Source: Natrinema altunense
GTDB taxonomy: Archaea; Halobacteriota; Halobacteria; Halobacteriales; Natrialbaceae
Length of the DNA: 64,000 nucleotides
Reading direction: 5' to 3'
Assembly (NCBI RefSeq): GCF_000731985.1
Contig: NZ_JNCS01000004.1
Coordinates: forward strand, 186,001-250,000
Shown: positions 44,151 to 53,242 of the stretch, in pieces
Position numbering within the stretch: position 1 is the first letter of the stretch
How the letters are laid out: every line of letters starts with the position of its first letter
Notes under the pieces: generated by a model
The model's input: the letters and a program-made list of their open reading frames with translations, nothing else
Database searches by the model: none
Told to the model about the DNA's origin: nothing
Program-made: the position numbers and the translations under genes

Positions 44151-44223
44151 CTCGGGGCGTGACTGTCGAGGAAACGCCCGCGTGCTGAGAACACGCGGAC
44201 TGGGCTTCTGTGGGCAGAAACCC
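44151..44223 (+). ncRNA. Structured 5' leader B, homologous to leader A
   Basis: P1 is GGGCGT/ACGCCC (44155-44160 with 44174-44179). P2 is GCGTG/CACGC (44180-44184 with 44192-44196). P3 pairs GGG/CCC and TTCTG/CAGAA (44202-44223) with an internal C-A mismatch, and its 3' arm touches the ATG at 44224. The P1 loop is 13 nt, as in leader A. Relative to A, one base pair each in P1 and P2 is exchanged compensatorily. A later hairpin GCCGGA/TCCGGC (44242-44262) is inside the coding region. Likely a cis-acting RNA; an IS-end remnant is the alternative. Confidence 0.6.
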
Positions 44224-44376
44224 ATGTCGATGAAGACAGTCGCCGGACTTCAGGATTCCGGCACGGCCACAGCATCGTCTGCCAAACAGGGCGGCTGTAA
44301 CGCGTGGGTGTTCGACAACGGTTTTGCGCGCGTTACCTGCTCGAGCCGAGCGGTCGTTTCGGGTGAGCGTGGATGA
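44224..44376 (+). CDS. Small Cys-containing protein (50 aa)
   Basis: 50 residues, MSMKTVAGLQDSGTATASSA onward, with GGCNAWVFDNGFARVTCSS carrying two Cys 19 apart. It begins immediately after leader B, and its stop overlaps the next gene's ATG as ATGA, which supports translation. An alternative start is the ATG at 44230. No function is recognised. Confidence 0.6.
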   Translation: MSMKTVAGLQDSGTATASSAKQGGCNAWVFDNGFARVTCSSRAVVSGERG

Positions 44377-44693
44377 GCGACGCAGATGTCGATCTCGAGA
44401 CGGCCGAATCGCTCGCCCGCACACGGCTCGCCGAGGCGCTCAGACATCCCGGCGAGTCGACGGGAAGCGACATCGCCCGGCTTGCGGAACTCGCCGACGC
44501 CATCACGACTGCACTGGACCGCGGCGAGAGACCCGAGAAACACACCGTCGAGGAAGCCCGCTTTCGTGCGGACCGGATCGAAACGCGGCTGGACGAGGTG
44601 ACGGCACTGTTCGGCTGGCACCCGTGGGATGCGGGCGCGAACTGGGGGTCCCTGCCTGACGACCGACAGGCCGAAATCGAGGATCGCGACTAG
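44373..44693 (+). CDS. Acidic helical protein, unknown function
   Basis: 106 residues, mostly helical (ETAESLARTRLAEALRHPGE, RLAELADAITTALDRGE, EEARFRADRIETRLDEVTAL) and ending in a Trp-containing tail (FGWHPWDAGANWGSL). It is coupled to the preceding short gene by an ATGA overlap, forming a two-gene operon under leader B. No domain is recognised. Confidence 0.65.
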   Translation: MSDADVDLETAESLARTRLAEALRHPGESTGSDIARLAELADAITTALDRGERPEKHTVEEARFRADRIETRLDEVTALFGWHPWDAGANWGSLPDDRQAEIEDRD

Positions 44694-44766
44694 GGTGACG
44701 ATAGCGGGAGAGTCGCCGGGGACAATGTCCTCCTGCCCGCTCGAGTCGAAATCTGGGGAATAGGAG

Positions 44767-45792
44767 CTAAATGAACGTCCCGATGAGAAGATCCCCATAA
44801 CAGATCGCGATCAGCAGTCCGACGAAGATCGGCACCAAAAACGGCGTCCCGGGCGAGATCCAGACCGTCTCCGCGGTCGCGAGCACCTCGAGCCCGTCGC
44901 GGAGCGTCTCTGGCGTCGTCCCGTAGGCCGAACCGTCGATATCGTCCAAGAACGCCGCGGCCCCCCAGGGATCGTCGGATGCCGAGGCCATCTCAGCCCC
45001 CCGTTCGAGTCCCGCGTCCTCGGCGGCCGACTCGAGCGTGCCGCCGTCCCCGCGAACGGGTCCGTCCGCGGTCACCGCGCCGTCGGTCGGCGGGTTCGGC
45101 TCGGCTGGCAGCGTCGCCGGGTCCCGGTACCGATCGGGTCGGTCGCGCAACTCAGCCAGCGAGAGCCCCCGCCAGCGGAGGTACATCCGCAGCGCGTCGA
45201 GATCGAGCCCGCCCTGAGAGAGTCCCGCAGGCGTCTCGAGCAGGCGGCCGTGAGTCTCCGGCACCCGATCCCACGCGACCGGCCAGCCGACGATCATGAC
45301 CGGGGCGATCCGTCCCGCGGCGGCGTTGCGAACGGCGAGGACGAGCGGCAACACGACGCCGACCAGGACGGCGTTGGTGAGGATGGTAAACGAGAACGCG
45401 CCGACCGTCGTGGTCGACTCGAGCGGGAGCGTCCACGAGCCGAGCGCGTACTCGGGAAACGTCGGGAAGAGTACGGCGAGGACGAGCAGGGCCTTCGCGT
45501 CGGCCCCGCCGAAGCCGCCGAACCACCAGAACAGGTAGGCGATGGGGACGACCAGGCCGAGACTGATCGCCGTCGGAATCAGGAACGAGTCGGTCCAGGC
45601 GGTCCCGCCGGCGTGCCAGGCCAGCCAGCCGTCCCAGAGCAACAGCGCGGTCCCCAGCAGGGAGAGAGGTATCCAGACGGTGCTCGAGACCCGGCGGGTC
45701 TCGATGTCGCGGTAGGCGGTCCAGGCGAAGACGGGGACGGCGACGAGTCGAAGGAGGTCCGGACCCGTCGCGACGGCACCAGCGAGCGTCAC
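44767..45792 (-). CDS. Prepilin/preflagellin peptidase (A24 family)
   Basis: 341 residues with about seven membrane helices. It cleaves the leader of type IV pilin-like and archaellin-type precursors on the inner face of the membrane. The two catalytic Asp are in TAYRDIETRRV and in GGFGGADAKALL. Between helices there is a soluble loop of about 120 residues (positions about 190-310) that ends before the last helix, FLVPIFVGLLIAICYGDLLIG; such loops are seen in haloarchaeal homologues. The start is a GTG at 45792. No pilin gene is adjacent. Confidence 0.82.
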   Translation of the reverse strand: MTLAGAVATGPDLLRLVAVPVFAWTAYRDIETRRVSSTVWIPLSLLGTALLLWDGWLAWHAGGTAWTDSFLIPTAISLGLVVPIAYLFWWFGGFGGADAKALLVLAVLFPTFPEYALGSWTLPLESTTTVGAFSFTILTNAVLVGVVLPLVLAVRNAAAGRIAPVMIVGWPVAWDRVPETHGRLLETPAGLSQGGLDLDALRMYLRWRGLSLAELRDRPDRYRDPATLPAEPNPPTDGAVTADGPVRGDGGTLESAAEDAGLERGAEMASASDDPWGAAAFLDDIDGSAYGTTPETLRDGLEVLATAETVWISPGTPFLVPIFVGLLIAICYGDLLIGTFI

Positions 45793-45963
45793 GACCGTTC
45801 CTCCGAAGCGCGGATCCCTTACGTTTTCGGCCTCCCGGGCGGACGGTCGCGACGTGACCGCGGAACGAAGCGACGAACGGTATCGGCCACGGGCCGGCGG
45901 TAATGCGCCTGTTCCCCGACAAGCATCGGAACAAACGGTATATCCGTCGGTGCTGACAAGGGG

Positions 45964-46482
45964 ATGCTCATGAGAGAGGGCGCGGCGTTTTCGACCCTGT
46001 ACGTCGGCGTGCTGCTTGCGGTTCCGGGCCTGCTGGCCTGGCTGACCGGCCAGGCGTTTATTTTCCCGAGTCTAGGACCCACCGCCTTCCTGTTAGCGAC
46101 GGTTCGAGACGGGGAGGTGACCGCACCGCGGCGCGTGATCGGCGGTCACGGCATCGGCGTCGTGGCTGGGCTGGTCGCGTATCACGCGATCGCGCCCGAG
46201 TTCGGTGTGAGCATGACCACGGCCGCGCCGCTGCTCGCGACCGCACAGTTCCGCGTCGTCGCCAGCGGCGTGGTCGCCGTCGTCCTCACGACGGGCGGGA
46301 TGCTCGCGACCGAGACGGTCCACCCGCCCGCCTGCGCGACGACGCTGATCGTCTCCCTGGGGCTCCTCCCGTCGCTCGTCGACGGCGCGCTCATCGTGGT
46401 CGCCGTCGTCGTCCTCGTCGCCGTGCACGAACTCGTCCTGCACGGGCCGGCGTTCAGTGGCTCCTCCCGGAGGCGTCGCTGA
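45964..46482 (+). CDS. HPP-family membrane protein
   Basis: 172 residues with five predicted helices. The family signature is present as FPSLGPTAFLLAT and ETVHPPACATTLIVSLGLL, the latter with the His-Pro-Pro. Related proteins have been linked to nitrite transport, but the role in archaea is not established. It overlaps the end of the convergent arsC gene by 29 bp. Confidence 0.82.
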   Translation: MLMREGAAFSTLYVGVLLAVPGLLAWLTGQAFIFPSLGPTAFLLATVRDGEVTAPRRVIGGHGIGVVAGLVAYHAIAPEFGVSMTTAAPLLATAQFRVVASGVVAVVLTTGGMLATETVHPPACATTLIVSLGLLPSLVDGALIVVAVVVLVAVHELVLHGPAFSGSSRRRR

Positions 46483-46909
46483 ACTCGTCGAAGAGCGCAG
46501 CGACTCGATCCTCGATCCCGTCGCGGATCTCACGGACGGCCTCGAGGTCGCGACCGTCCGGGTCCGCGAGCGCCCAGTCGCGAACGTCGACGGCTGCGTC
46601 CACGCCGCCGAACTCGAGCGTCGAACAGCCCATCGTTGCGACGGTGTCACACGAGCGGAGTTCGTCGGGCGTGATCTCCCGAGGTGTTCGGTCGGCGAGA
46701 TCGATACCGACGTCGTCCATGACGGCGATCACTTCTTCGTGAACACCGTCGGCGGGACGGGTGCCGCCGGTCAGGATTTCGACGCGGTCCGCGAGGCCGC
46801 GGCGGTCGCGCTCGCGTTCGGCGAACGCGGTGGCCATCTGGGAGCGGCCGGCGTTCTGGACGCACACGAAGGCGATACGAATCGGGTCGTCGGTAGTATC
46901 TGTGGACAT
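46454..46909 (-). CDS. arsC: Arsenate reductase / low-molecular-weight phosphatase
   Basis: 151 residues with the phosphatase loop VCVQNAGRSQMA (Cys and Arg of the CX5R motif) at about residues 15-26 and a catalytic Asp region VRDWALADPDG. It is thioredoxin/mycothiol-type ArsC or a related LMW phosphatase. Its position behind acr3 and arsR supports arsenate reduction: arsenate to arsenite for export. The acr3 gene ends about 20 bp away. Confidence 0.85.
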   Translation of the reverse strand: MSTDTTDDPIRIAFVCVQNAGRSQMATAFAERERDRRGLADRVEILTGGTRPADGVHEEVIAVMDDVGIDLADRTPREITPDELRSCDTVATMGCSTLEFGGVDAAVDVRDWALADPDGRDLEAVREIRDGIEDRVAALFDEFSDASGRSH

Positions 46910-46930
46910 GATCGTGGAATTTCGTGGGAG

Positions 46931-48088
46931 TTAGTCGTCGGCAGGTGATTCAGCGGTCGGCTCGAGACGGTCGGTTTCGAACCCCGTCCAGTCGAACCGC
47001 CGCTGGAAGGACAGTGCGACGTGAACCAGCGCGAGCAAGACGGGGACCTCGATGAGCGGGCCGACGACGGTCGCGAAGGCGACGCTCGAGCCGACGCCGA
47101 ACACCGCCACGGCGACGGCGATGGCCAGTTCGAAGTTGTTCGAGGCGGCGGTGAAGCCGATCGCGGCCGTGGTAGAGTAGTCGGCACCGATGCCACGCCC
47201 CATGCCGAAGCTCACGAGGAACATGACGACGAAGTAGATCGTCAGCGGCACCGCGATCAGGAGCACGTCGCCCGGCGCGGCGACGATGTTCTCGCCCTGC
47301 GTGGCGAACATCACGATGACGGTAAACAGCAGGGCGACCAGCGTAAGGGGATCGATTTTCGGGATCAACTCCTCATCGTACCAGTCCTCACCTCTCGTTC
47401 GGGTGCCGACGTAGCGAGTGAGAAGTCCGCCGGCGAAGGGAATCCCGAGGAAGACGACGATGGCCCTGAAGACCTGCATCGGCGAGACGTTGAAGGTCGT
47501 GATCCCAGCGACGAGCGAGTCCATGCCGAGCAACGGCGGGAGAAAGAGGCCGAAAAACCAGACGTACACGCCGTAGGTGACGATCTGGAAGAGACTGTTA
47601 AACGCGACCAATCCAGTCACGTACTCGGTCGATCCCTCCGCGAGTTCGTTCCAGACGAGCACCATCGCGATACACCGGGCCATCCCGATGAACACGAGCC
47701 CGAGGAAGTACTCGGGCCGGGCCGGCAGGCCGGGAACGAGCCCGCTGAAGAAGACGACCGCCAGCCCGAACATCAGGGTCGGACCGATGAGCCAGTTCTG
47801 GACGAGGCTCAGTCCGAGCACGCGCCAGTTGCTGAACACCGTCGGGAGCCGCGAGTAATCCGCCTTCGCCAGCGGCGGGTACATCATCGCCACGAGCCCG
47901 ATCTCCACGAGGTGGAGAGCTTGGATCGGCTCTGTTACCGACGGCGCGACGGTGCCGAGCCCGACGCCGACGGCCATCGCCGCGAAGATCCACACGGTGA
48001 GATACTTGTCCAAGAAGCTCATCGAACGCGGATCACCGCAGCTCTCGCAGCCACAGTCCGGCCCGTGCTCGTGGGTCGCGTTACTCAT
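46931..48088 (-). CDS. acr3: Arsenite efflux transporter Acr3
   Basis: 385 residues and ten membrane helices. It exports arsenite from the cytoplasm. The Acr3 signatures are ARCIAMVLVWNELA with the conserved Cys, and TAAIGFTAASNNFELAIAVAVA in the second half. The short N-terminal CGCESCGD motif may bind metal. The start overlaps the arsR stop, so the genes are co-translated. An arsR-acr3-arsC order is a complete arsenic resistance operon. Confidence 0.92.
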   Translation of the reverse strand: MSNATHEHGPDCGCESCGDPRSMSFLDKYLTVWIFAAMAVGVGLGTVAPSVTEPIQALHLVEIGLVAMMYPPLAKADYSRLPTVFSNWRVLGLSLVQNWLIGPTLMFGLAVVFFSGLVPGLPARPEYFLGLVFIGMARCIAMVLVWNELAEGSTEYVTGLVAFNSLFQIVTYGVYVWFFGLFLPPLLGMDSLVAGITTFNVSPMQVFRAIVVFLGIPFAGGLLTRYVGTRTRGEDWYDEELIPKIDPLTLVALLFTVIVMFATQGENIVAAPGDVLLIAVPLTIYFVVMFLVSFGMGRGIGADYSTTAAIGFTAASNNFELAIAVAVAVFGVGSSVAFATVVGPLIEVPVLLALVHVALSFQRRFDWTGFETDRLEPTAESPADD

Positions 48089-48476
48089 CGACGGTCCCCT
48101 CGAGGACGGTCACGAGCGCGACGGCGCGGTTGGTCGCCCGGTACTTCTTCCAGCGGCCGTCCTTCCGGCCGTCGACGAGCGCGGCGTCGACGAGTTGGGA
48201 GAGCGCGTGGCTGAGCCCGCTCTCGGTCACGTCGACGACCGCGTTGAGTTCACAGACGCAGAGTTCCTCCTCGGCCGCGACGAGGAGCCGAACCAGTCGA
48301 TACCGCGTCTCGTTTGCCACCGCCGAGAGCACGTCGAGTTCGGTCTCGAGACGGTCTGCGCCGACGGCCGCCTCGAACCCCTCGAGTTCGTCGAGTCGTT
48401 GTTCGACATCCTCGTCCCGACACGCCTCGAGTTCGTCCTCAAGATAGCGTTGGAGCCGCTCCGTCGCTCGTGCCAT
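48081..48476 (-). CDS. arsR: ArsR-family arsenic-responsive repressor
   Basis: 131 residues. The N-terminal half is a helical extension (LEDELEACRDEDVEQRLDEL), then the winged helix has the arsenite-binding ELCVCELNAVVDV, and SESGLSHALSQLV-like recognition sequence (TESGLSHALSQLVDAALV). A dyad at 48483-48506 overlaps its own promoter. It represses the operon until As(III) binds the Cys pair. Confidence 0.9.
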   Translation of the reverse strand: MARATERLQRYLEDELEACRDEDVEQRLDELEGFEAAVGADRLETELDVLSAVANETRYRLVRLLVAAEEELCVCELNAVVDVTESGLSHALSQLVDAALVDGRKDGRWKKYRATNRAVALVTVLEGTVDE

Positions 48477-48482
48477 CGCTAT

Positions 48483-48506
48483 TTGATTGAGCTAGTGTTC
48501 AATTAA
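48483..48506. promoter_or_regulatory. ArsR operator overlapping the ars promoter
   Basis: Arms TTGATTGA and TCAATTAA (7 of 8 complementary) are spaced by 8 nt. The right arm coincides with the TATA element on the minus strand (TTAATTGA), centred about 27 nt before the arsR ATG. Binding would block TBP. Confidence 0.6.
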
Positions 48507-48727
48507 TAGTTCCGGTAGAAACTCCGATAGTGATATATTGGGCCTCTGAACCGAGTCATCCCACCGATTCGGAACGGTCCAAATATTTCTACTTGATGGA
48601 TATTTAAACCGAATATAGAAACAAACGGAGAACCGAGTCCCGTCCCGATCGTGTCAGTAAACCCAGTCGGAAGCAACGGGACGGATCGGAGTTCGTTGGT
48701 GCGTTCGGGGAGAAAACGGGGAGCTCT

Positions 48728-49032
48728 GATCTCCTCTTTACGGAGGGCCTACTCCCGGAACAGGACGGCGAAGTTACGCGGAGCGAACCACCGTCGCGGC
48801 AGTTAGAAATCCGTCTCCAGAAGCTCGAAGCGGAACTGAACCGATACGGGAAAGACCGAGTCACGTTCTTCGATTGACGCTGTATCTTGCAGAGATGGAT
48901 GCATACGAGGAGATCAATGACATGTACGAGCAGTTTTTCGAGACGACGTGCCCCGCGCGTACGACGGTAGGTGTCTGTGAGCTCTTGGGTGGTGCAGCGG
49001 TGACCGTTGACGGTAGTATCGCCATCGAATGA
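48728..49032 (+). pseudogene. ridA: Decayed RidA/YjgF gene
   Basis: RidA proteins deaminate reactive enamines. Here the frame from 48728 gives DLLFTEGLLPEQDGEV and later LQKLEAELNRYGKD. A one-base loss near 48857 then shifts the reading to HVLRLTLYLAEMDAYEEIND, then CPARTTVGVCELLGGAAVTV with the characteristic C-terminus, ending in a TGA at 49032. No start codon or normal N-terminus remains upstream. At least two lesions therefore exist, and the remainder should be non-functional. Confidence 0.72.
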
Positions 49033-49319
49033 CGTGAAAACGGCACGTTTGCAGCTGTGGATACCGGGTCGAGTGACCCCGTTTCAGTCGTCTCCGGACT
49101 CCTGTTCTGGTATCGTAGTAAACCGTACACTACTCGTGATACCGTCCGGCATAGTATGCGGAGGGAGGAGACCTGATCGGTGTGGTACGGCCGCATTCCG
49201 GCTACAGCATTCGCTCCGGGAAGACGGCGAGAGCATCGGCCTGTGAGAAATTGTCGGGGTACACCTGCAGTGACCCCGGGCGGAACTACGTTTGTTAAAC
49301 GCAGTTTCTTCTTCGGTGT

Positions 49320-49709
49320 TTAGATGACGCGGTTCTGCAGGTAGTCGAGGTGCTTGGCGTTGTAGACGATTTTGACCTCGTCAGTCTCGGCGGACCCGAT
49401 GCAGGTCAGGCGGACGTTTTTCTCCTCGACCTCCTCGTCGGAGAGGATCTGCTGCATGTCCATGTCGATCTCGCCTTCGAAGACGATCGCGGCGCAGTTC
49501 GCACAGGCACCGGCGCGACACGAGAAGGGCCAGTCGTAGCCCTGTGCTTCGGCCGCCTCGAGGATGTATTCGCCTTCGGCGACATCGAGCGAGCCGTAGT
49601 CCTCCTCGTCGAGGCCGGCATCGGCGGCCTGCTCGAAGAGGTCGTCGTCGTCCATGTCCCAGCCCTGATCGTCCAGTACTTCGTAGTTGAGGTATTCTAC
49701 CGTGGGCAT
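49320..49709 (-). CDS. 2Fe-2S ferredoxin (plant/haloarchaeal type)
   Basis: 129 residues, a soluble electron carrier. The cluster motif is CRAGACANC followed by CIG about 40 residues later. An insert of acidic residues near the N-terminus ([19 protein letters not shown]) is the hallmark of halophilic ferredoxins. The ATG at 49709 is the conserved start [10 protein letters not shown]. Between 48477 and 49319 there is no other gene besides the decayed ridA. Confidence 0.95.
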   Translation of the reverse strand: MPTVEYLNYEVLDDQGWDMDDDDLFEQAADAGLDEEDYGSLDVAEGEYILEAAEAQGYDWPFSCRAGACANCAAIVFEGEIDMDMQQILSDEEVEEKNVRLTCIGSAETDEVKIVYNAKHLDYLQNRVI

Positions 49710-50043
49710 CACTCGGCGATTCGAGTCCCGCACTGGTATAGCTTGCTGTTCAGTCCTAAATTGTCTTTGAGTCAGAATTGACCAATTCGGAGGAAACAAT
49801 GCCCCGGTTCGTTACAAGATCCGTGCTCGAACGGCAGAGGAAAAAGAAATGTCCGAACGTATTCGCAGGACCGGTGCGTTCGTTGCCGGGTTCGAAAGCG
49901 AGGGCGCACGCCCACAGGCATGCTACCGAGTCGAGGGGCCGGTCCGGCGGAGCGCTACGGTAGGACGAGGAGAAAGAACACGGACGCCAACCCGGACGAG
50001 GCGACAGGGCCGATATACAGAGGTCGACCGCACGCGAGTCGGC

Positions 50044-51225
50044 TCAGAACCCGAAGATCGGGACGAAACGGAACGTGAGATAGGCGCCGACCGTCGAGAT
50101 CGCCGGCACGACGTTCTGCATGAGGATCACGCGAGCGGTCGTCGAGGGATCGAACAGGTCCGACGCCTTCGGGATGTCTTCGGGTTCCTCCTCGCCGATC
50201 TCGGGCGACTGTTCGCCCTCTTCCTCGGCGGTCAGCGCGCCGACCGAAACGCGGGTCTCTTCGCCGGCCCTGACGCCCGACAGCGTCGTCGTCCGGGTCG
50301 CACGGCCCCAGCCGAGACCGATAATACTCATCGTCGCCACCACGACGAAACTCGCGGGGATACCGATGATCGATAGGGAAATCACGATCGCCGATGCGAC
50401 GACTGCGACGACGATCGCCGCGGTCAGCGGGAGGTTCGTGATGTCGTTGCCCAGCGTGTCGAGCGTCCGGCGAGCGATCGTAAAGCAGCCGACCGCGACC
50501 GCCGCGCAGCCGATCAGGATCAGCGGCACCATATCGACGTCGCCGGTCCCGTAGATCGGTGCGATGGCGTTCGCGATGTTACTCGTCCCCGAGGAAAACG
50601 CCATCAGACACCCGATCCCGACGACGGCGAACGCGCCGGTAATCTCCCGTCGCGTCGCGTTCTCCCCGAACCGGAACCGGGGGACGAACCCCGAGTAATC
50701 GATCGTAATCATCTCTCTGCCGCCACCGTTCCCCTCGATCGCGATCCAGGCGTTGATCCGCGGGTAGAAGTATCGGCCGACGACCCCCGCAACCCAGAAG
50801 CCGATGATCGGCGCGACGATCCACCAGACGACGATCTCGCCCATCACCGCCCAGTCGAGTTCGCCGGTCGCGAGTCCGAGCGCGGCGATCGCTCCGACCG
50901 CCGTCATCGACGTCGACGCGGGGACGCCGGCGTAGTTACCGATGAACAGCGCGCCGCCGATGAAAAAGAGCACGGCGACGTTCGACTGCATGGTGAAGAT
51001 GCTGGGATCCTGCACCAGCTCTCGGCCGAGCGTCTCGACGACCTGCGGACCGATCGTGATCGCCCCGAGGAAGAAGAAGATCGACATCAAGCCCGCCGCC
51101 ATCAGTTTCGTGATCACGTTGGCGCCGACCGCCGGCCCGAACGCGGGTCCGGTGGTCGAACCGCCGATGTTGAATCCAACGAAGATAGCGACGAGAATCC
51201 CGACGATAAGCAGTACTTCTGTCAC
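50044..51225 (-). CDS. pit: PiT-family inorganic phosphate transporter, copy 1
   Basis: 393 residues with about ten helices and a long cytosolic loop. It imports phosphate with a cation. Signatures are GFNIGGSTTGPAFGPAVGAN near the N-terminus and SSGTSNIANAIAPIYG in the second half, the two inverted repeats of the PiT fold. A soluble acidic stretch near the end (EEEGEQSPEIGEEEPEDIP) is followed by a final helix pair. The close paralogue lies at 51946, and a UspA gene sits between. Confidence 0.9.
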   Translation of the reverse strand: MTEVLLIVGILVAIFVGFNIGGSTTGPAFGPAVGANVITKLMAAGLMSIFFFLGAITIGPQVVETLGRELVQDPSIFTMQSNVAVLFFIGGALFIGNYAGVPASTSMTAVGAIAALGLATGELDWAVMGEIVVWWIVAPIIGFWVAGVVGRYFYPRINAWIAIEGNGGGREMITIDYSGFVPRFRFGENATRREITGAFAVVGIGCLMAFSSGTSNIANAIAPIYGTGDVDMVPLILIGCAAVAVGCFTIARRTLDTLGNDITNLPLTAAIVVAVVASAIVISLSIIGIPASFVVVATMSIIGLGWGRATRTTTLSGVRAGEETRVSVGALTAEEEGEQSPEIGEEEPEDIPKASDLFDPSTTARVILMQNVVPAISTVGAYLTFRFVPIFGF

Positions 51226-51351
51226 GACGAATAACTCGTACGTCCGATCGTAAAAACGCGCCTATTTGCGGGTCCCATTGTCGAACCGAAGACCGCAGGA
51301 CGACGCGAGACGCGCGTCGTTCAGGGGCGCACGAAACGGCGAGTCAGCAGT

Positions 51352-51777
51352 TTACCGGACGACAACGACCGGAACTGGGGCACTTCGAACGACCTTCTCG
51401 GCGACGTTGCCGACGAAGACGAGATCCGCCACGGACCCACTGTGGGTGCCGATCACGACCGTCTCGTAGTCGTTAGCCCGGTTGATAATCGCACGAGCGG
51501 GATTGCCCAGTTCGATATGGGTCTCGAGTTCCGCGTCGCCGTCGGCGTCCGCGACGATTTCGCGTGCGCGGTCGAAGATCGGCTTCGCGTGTTCCGCCGC
51601 TGCTTGCTCGAGGTCGTCGGCGAGCGCGAGCCCCGTCGCGTATCCCCACATCTGGGACGGTTCGCCGACGACGTGTAAGACCGTTATCTCGGCGTTCGGA
51701 TAGACCTCGAGGGCGTACTCGAGGGCGCGGTCGCTCATTTCCGAGTCCTCCATCGGAACCAAGACGCGTGAAACCAT
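51352..51777 (-). CDS. Universal stress protein between two phosphate transporters
   Basis: 141 residues from the ATG at 51777. MVSRVLVPMEDSEMSDRALE is the family N-terminus, and the ATP loop is IGTHSGSVADLVFVGNVAEKV. Its position between two phosphate carriers, all on the same strand, suggests that the cluster may be regulated together or that the protein modulates transport. The upstream extension to 51861 is basic and unlikely. Confidence 0.85.
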   Translation of the reverse strand: MVSRVLVPMEDSEMSDRALEYALEVYPNAEITVLHVVGEPSQMWGYATGLALADDLEQAAAEHAKPIFDRAREIVADADGDAELETHIELGNPARAIINRANDYETVVIGTHSGSVADLVFVGNVAEKVVRSAPVPVVVVR

Positions 51778-51945
51778 ACGTCCCGTTCCACACCGGGAGG
51801 AATAAACACGCAGGGACGGCACGGTCCTGGTTCGGACCGGCGACGAGCGGGTGCGGGACACAGCCTGCGGCGCTACCGAACGCGATATGAGGAAGGTTCC
51901 CGGTCCCCGAGTGTGCAGTGTGTCGAATTGCGAGACGGACTCGAG

Positions 51946-53124
51946 TCAGAGTCCGAAGATCGGAACGAACCGAAACGTGACGTACGCCCCGCCCGTCGCG
52001 ATGACCGGGACGATGTTCTGCATGAGGACTACGCGGGCCGTCGTCGCCGGATTGAAGAGGTCGGACGCGCTGGGGATCCGTTCCGGGTCCTCGTCGCCAA
52101 TCGGCGGCAGCGTTTCGCCCTCCGCATCGGCGGTCAAGGCGTCGACGGAGATCGGGACCGATTCCTCGCCCCGGACGGCATCGGCCACGGTTATCGGGCG
52201 CGTCGCCCGTCCCCAGCCGAGACCGATGATACACATCGTCGCGATGATGACGAAACTCGCGGGAATGCCGATCGCGGAGAGAAAGATAACGAGCGAGGCA
52301 CTTACCGTCGCGGTGACGATCGCCGCCGTCAACGGCAGCTCCGTAAGATCGTTCCCCATCGTCTCGAGGGTTCGCCGTGCGATCGTGACCGTGCCGATCC
52401 CGACCGCGGCACAGCCGATGATGATCGCGGGGTTCATCGCGAGTTCGCCGCTCCCGACGAGCGGGGCGACCGCATTCGCGATGTTCGAGGTGCCGGAGCT
52501 GAACGCCATCAAACAGCCGATGACGATCACCATCGCTACGCCCCCCAGCTCGCGCCGGTTCGTGGTATCGGTCGGGACCGGAACCGGCACCCAACGGGAC
52601 CGGTCGATCCGATAGAGCGGCCCCTCACTGCGCGTCATCGCGAGCCGTCGATTGAGAGACGAGTAGAAGTAGCGGCCGATGATCAGCGAGACCCAGAAGC
52701 CGATAAACGGAGAGACGAGCCACCAGATAGCGATCTCACCCATGACTGCCACGTTGAGTTCGCCGGCGGCGAGTCCGAGACCCGCGATCGACCCGACCGC
52801 CGTCATCGACGTCGACGCGGGGACGCCGAAGAAGTTGCCGACAAACAACGCAGCGCCGATAAAGAAGAGGACGCCGATACTCGCCTCGAGCGTGAAGACG
52901 CCGGGGTCCCGGACGAGTTCACGGCCGAGGGTATCGACGACGCGGCGACCGATCGTCCACGCTCCAACGAAGAAAAACACCGTCATCAGCACGCCGGCCG
53001 CGGTCTTCGAGATGGCATCGGCACCGACGGCCGGGCCGAACGCCGGGCCGGTCGTCGCACCGCCGACGTTGTAGCCCACGAAAACGGCCACGAGAATACC
53101 GACGAGAAGCAACACGGAAACCAT
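51946..53124 (-). CDS. pit: PiT-family inorganic phosphate transporter, copy 2
   Basis: 392 residues, collinear with the first copy: GYNVGGATTGPAFGPAVGAD, a middle region with a different soluble loop (RSEGPLYRIDRSRWVPVPVP), SSGTSNIANAVAPLVG and the acidic C-terminal stretch. The two proteins are identical over many helices, so the genes come from a local duplication that has since diverged. Whether the affinities differ cannot be seen. Confidence 0.9.
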   Translation of the reverse strand: MVSVLLLVGILVAVFVGYNVGGATTGPAFGPAVGADAISKTAAGVLMTVFFFVGAWTIGRRVVDTLGRELVRDPGVFTLEASIGVLFFIGAALFVGNFFGVPASTSMTAVGSIAGLGLAAGELNVAVMGEIAIWWLVSPFIGFWVSLIIGRYFYSSLNRRLAMTRSEGPLYRIDRSRWVPVPVPTDTTNRRELGGVAMVIVIGCLMAFSSGTSNIANAVAPLVGSGELAMNPAIIIGCAAVGIGTVTIARRTLETMGNDLTELPLTAAIVTATVSASLVIFLSAIGIPASFVIIATMCIIGLGWGRATRPITVADAVRGEESVPISVDALTADAEGETLPPIGDEDPERIPSASDLFNPATTARVVLMQNIVPVIATGGAYVTFRFVPIFGL

Positions 53125-53242
53125 ACTGAGAAAGGGGTATCACGTCGATTCGGATATTCGTTGTGCCGTTTCGTGCGCTGAGAGGATCGACGGCCGTCGG
53201 ACGCGCGTTTCGATCGACGAAACGGGATACGGCGACGTGGGG

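Noticed and set aside
44151-44262. Solo right end or omega RNA of an IS200/605-type (TnpB) element
   Set aside because: Stem-loops of this kind occur at such ends, but no TnpB gene or remnant is adjacent in either copy and both leaders stop exactly at an ATG. Kept as an alternative, not the call.
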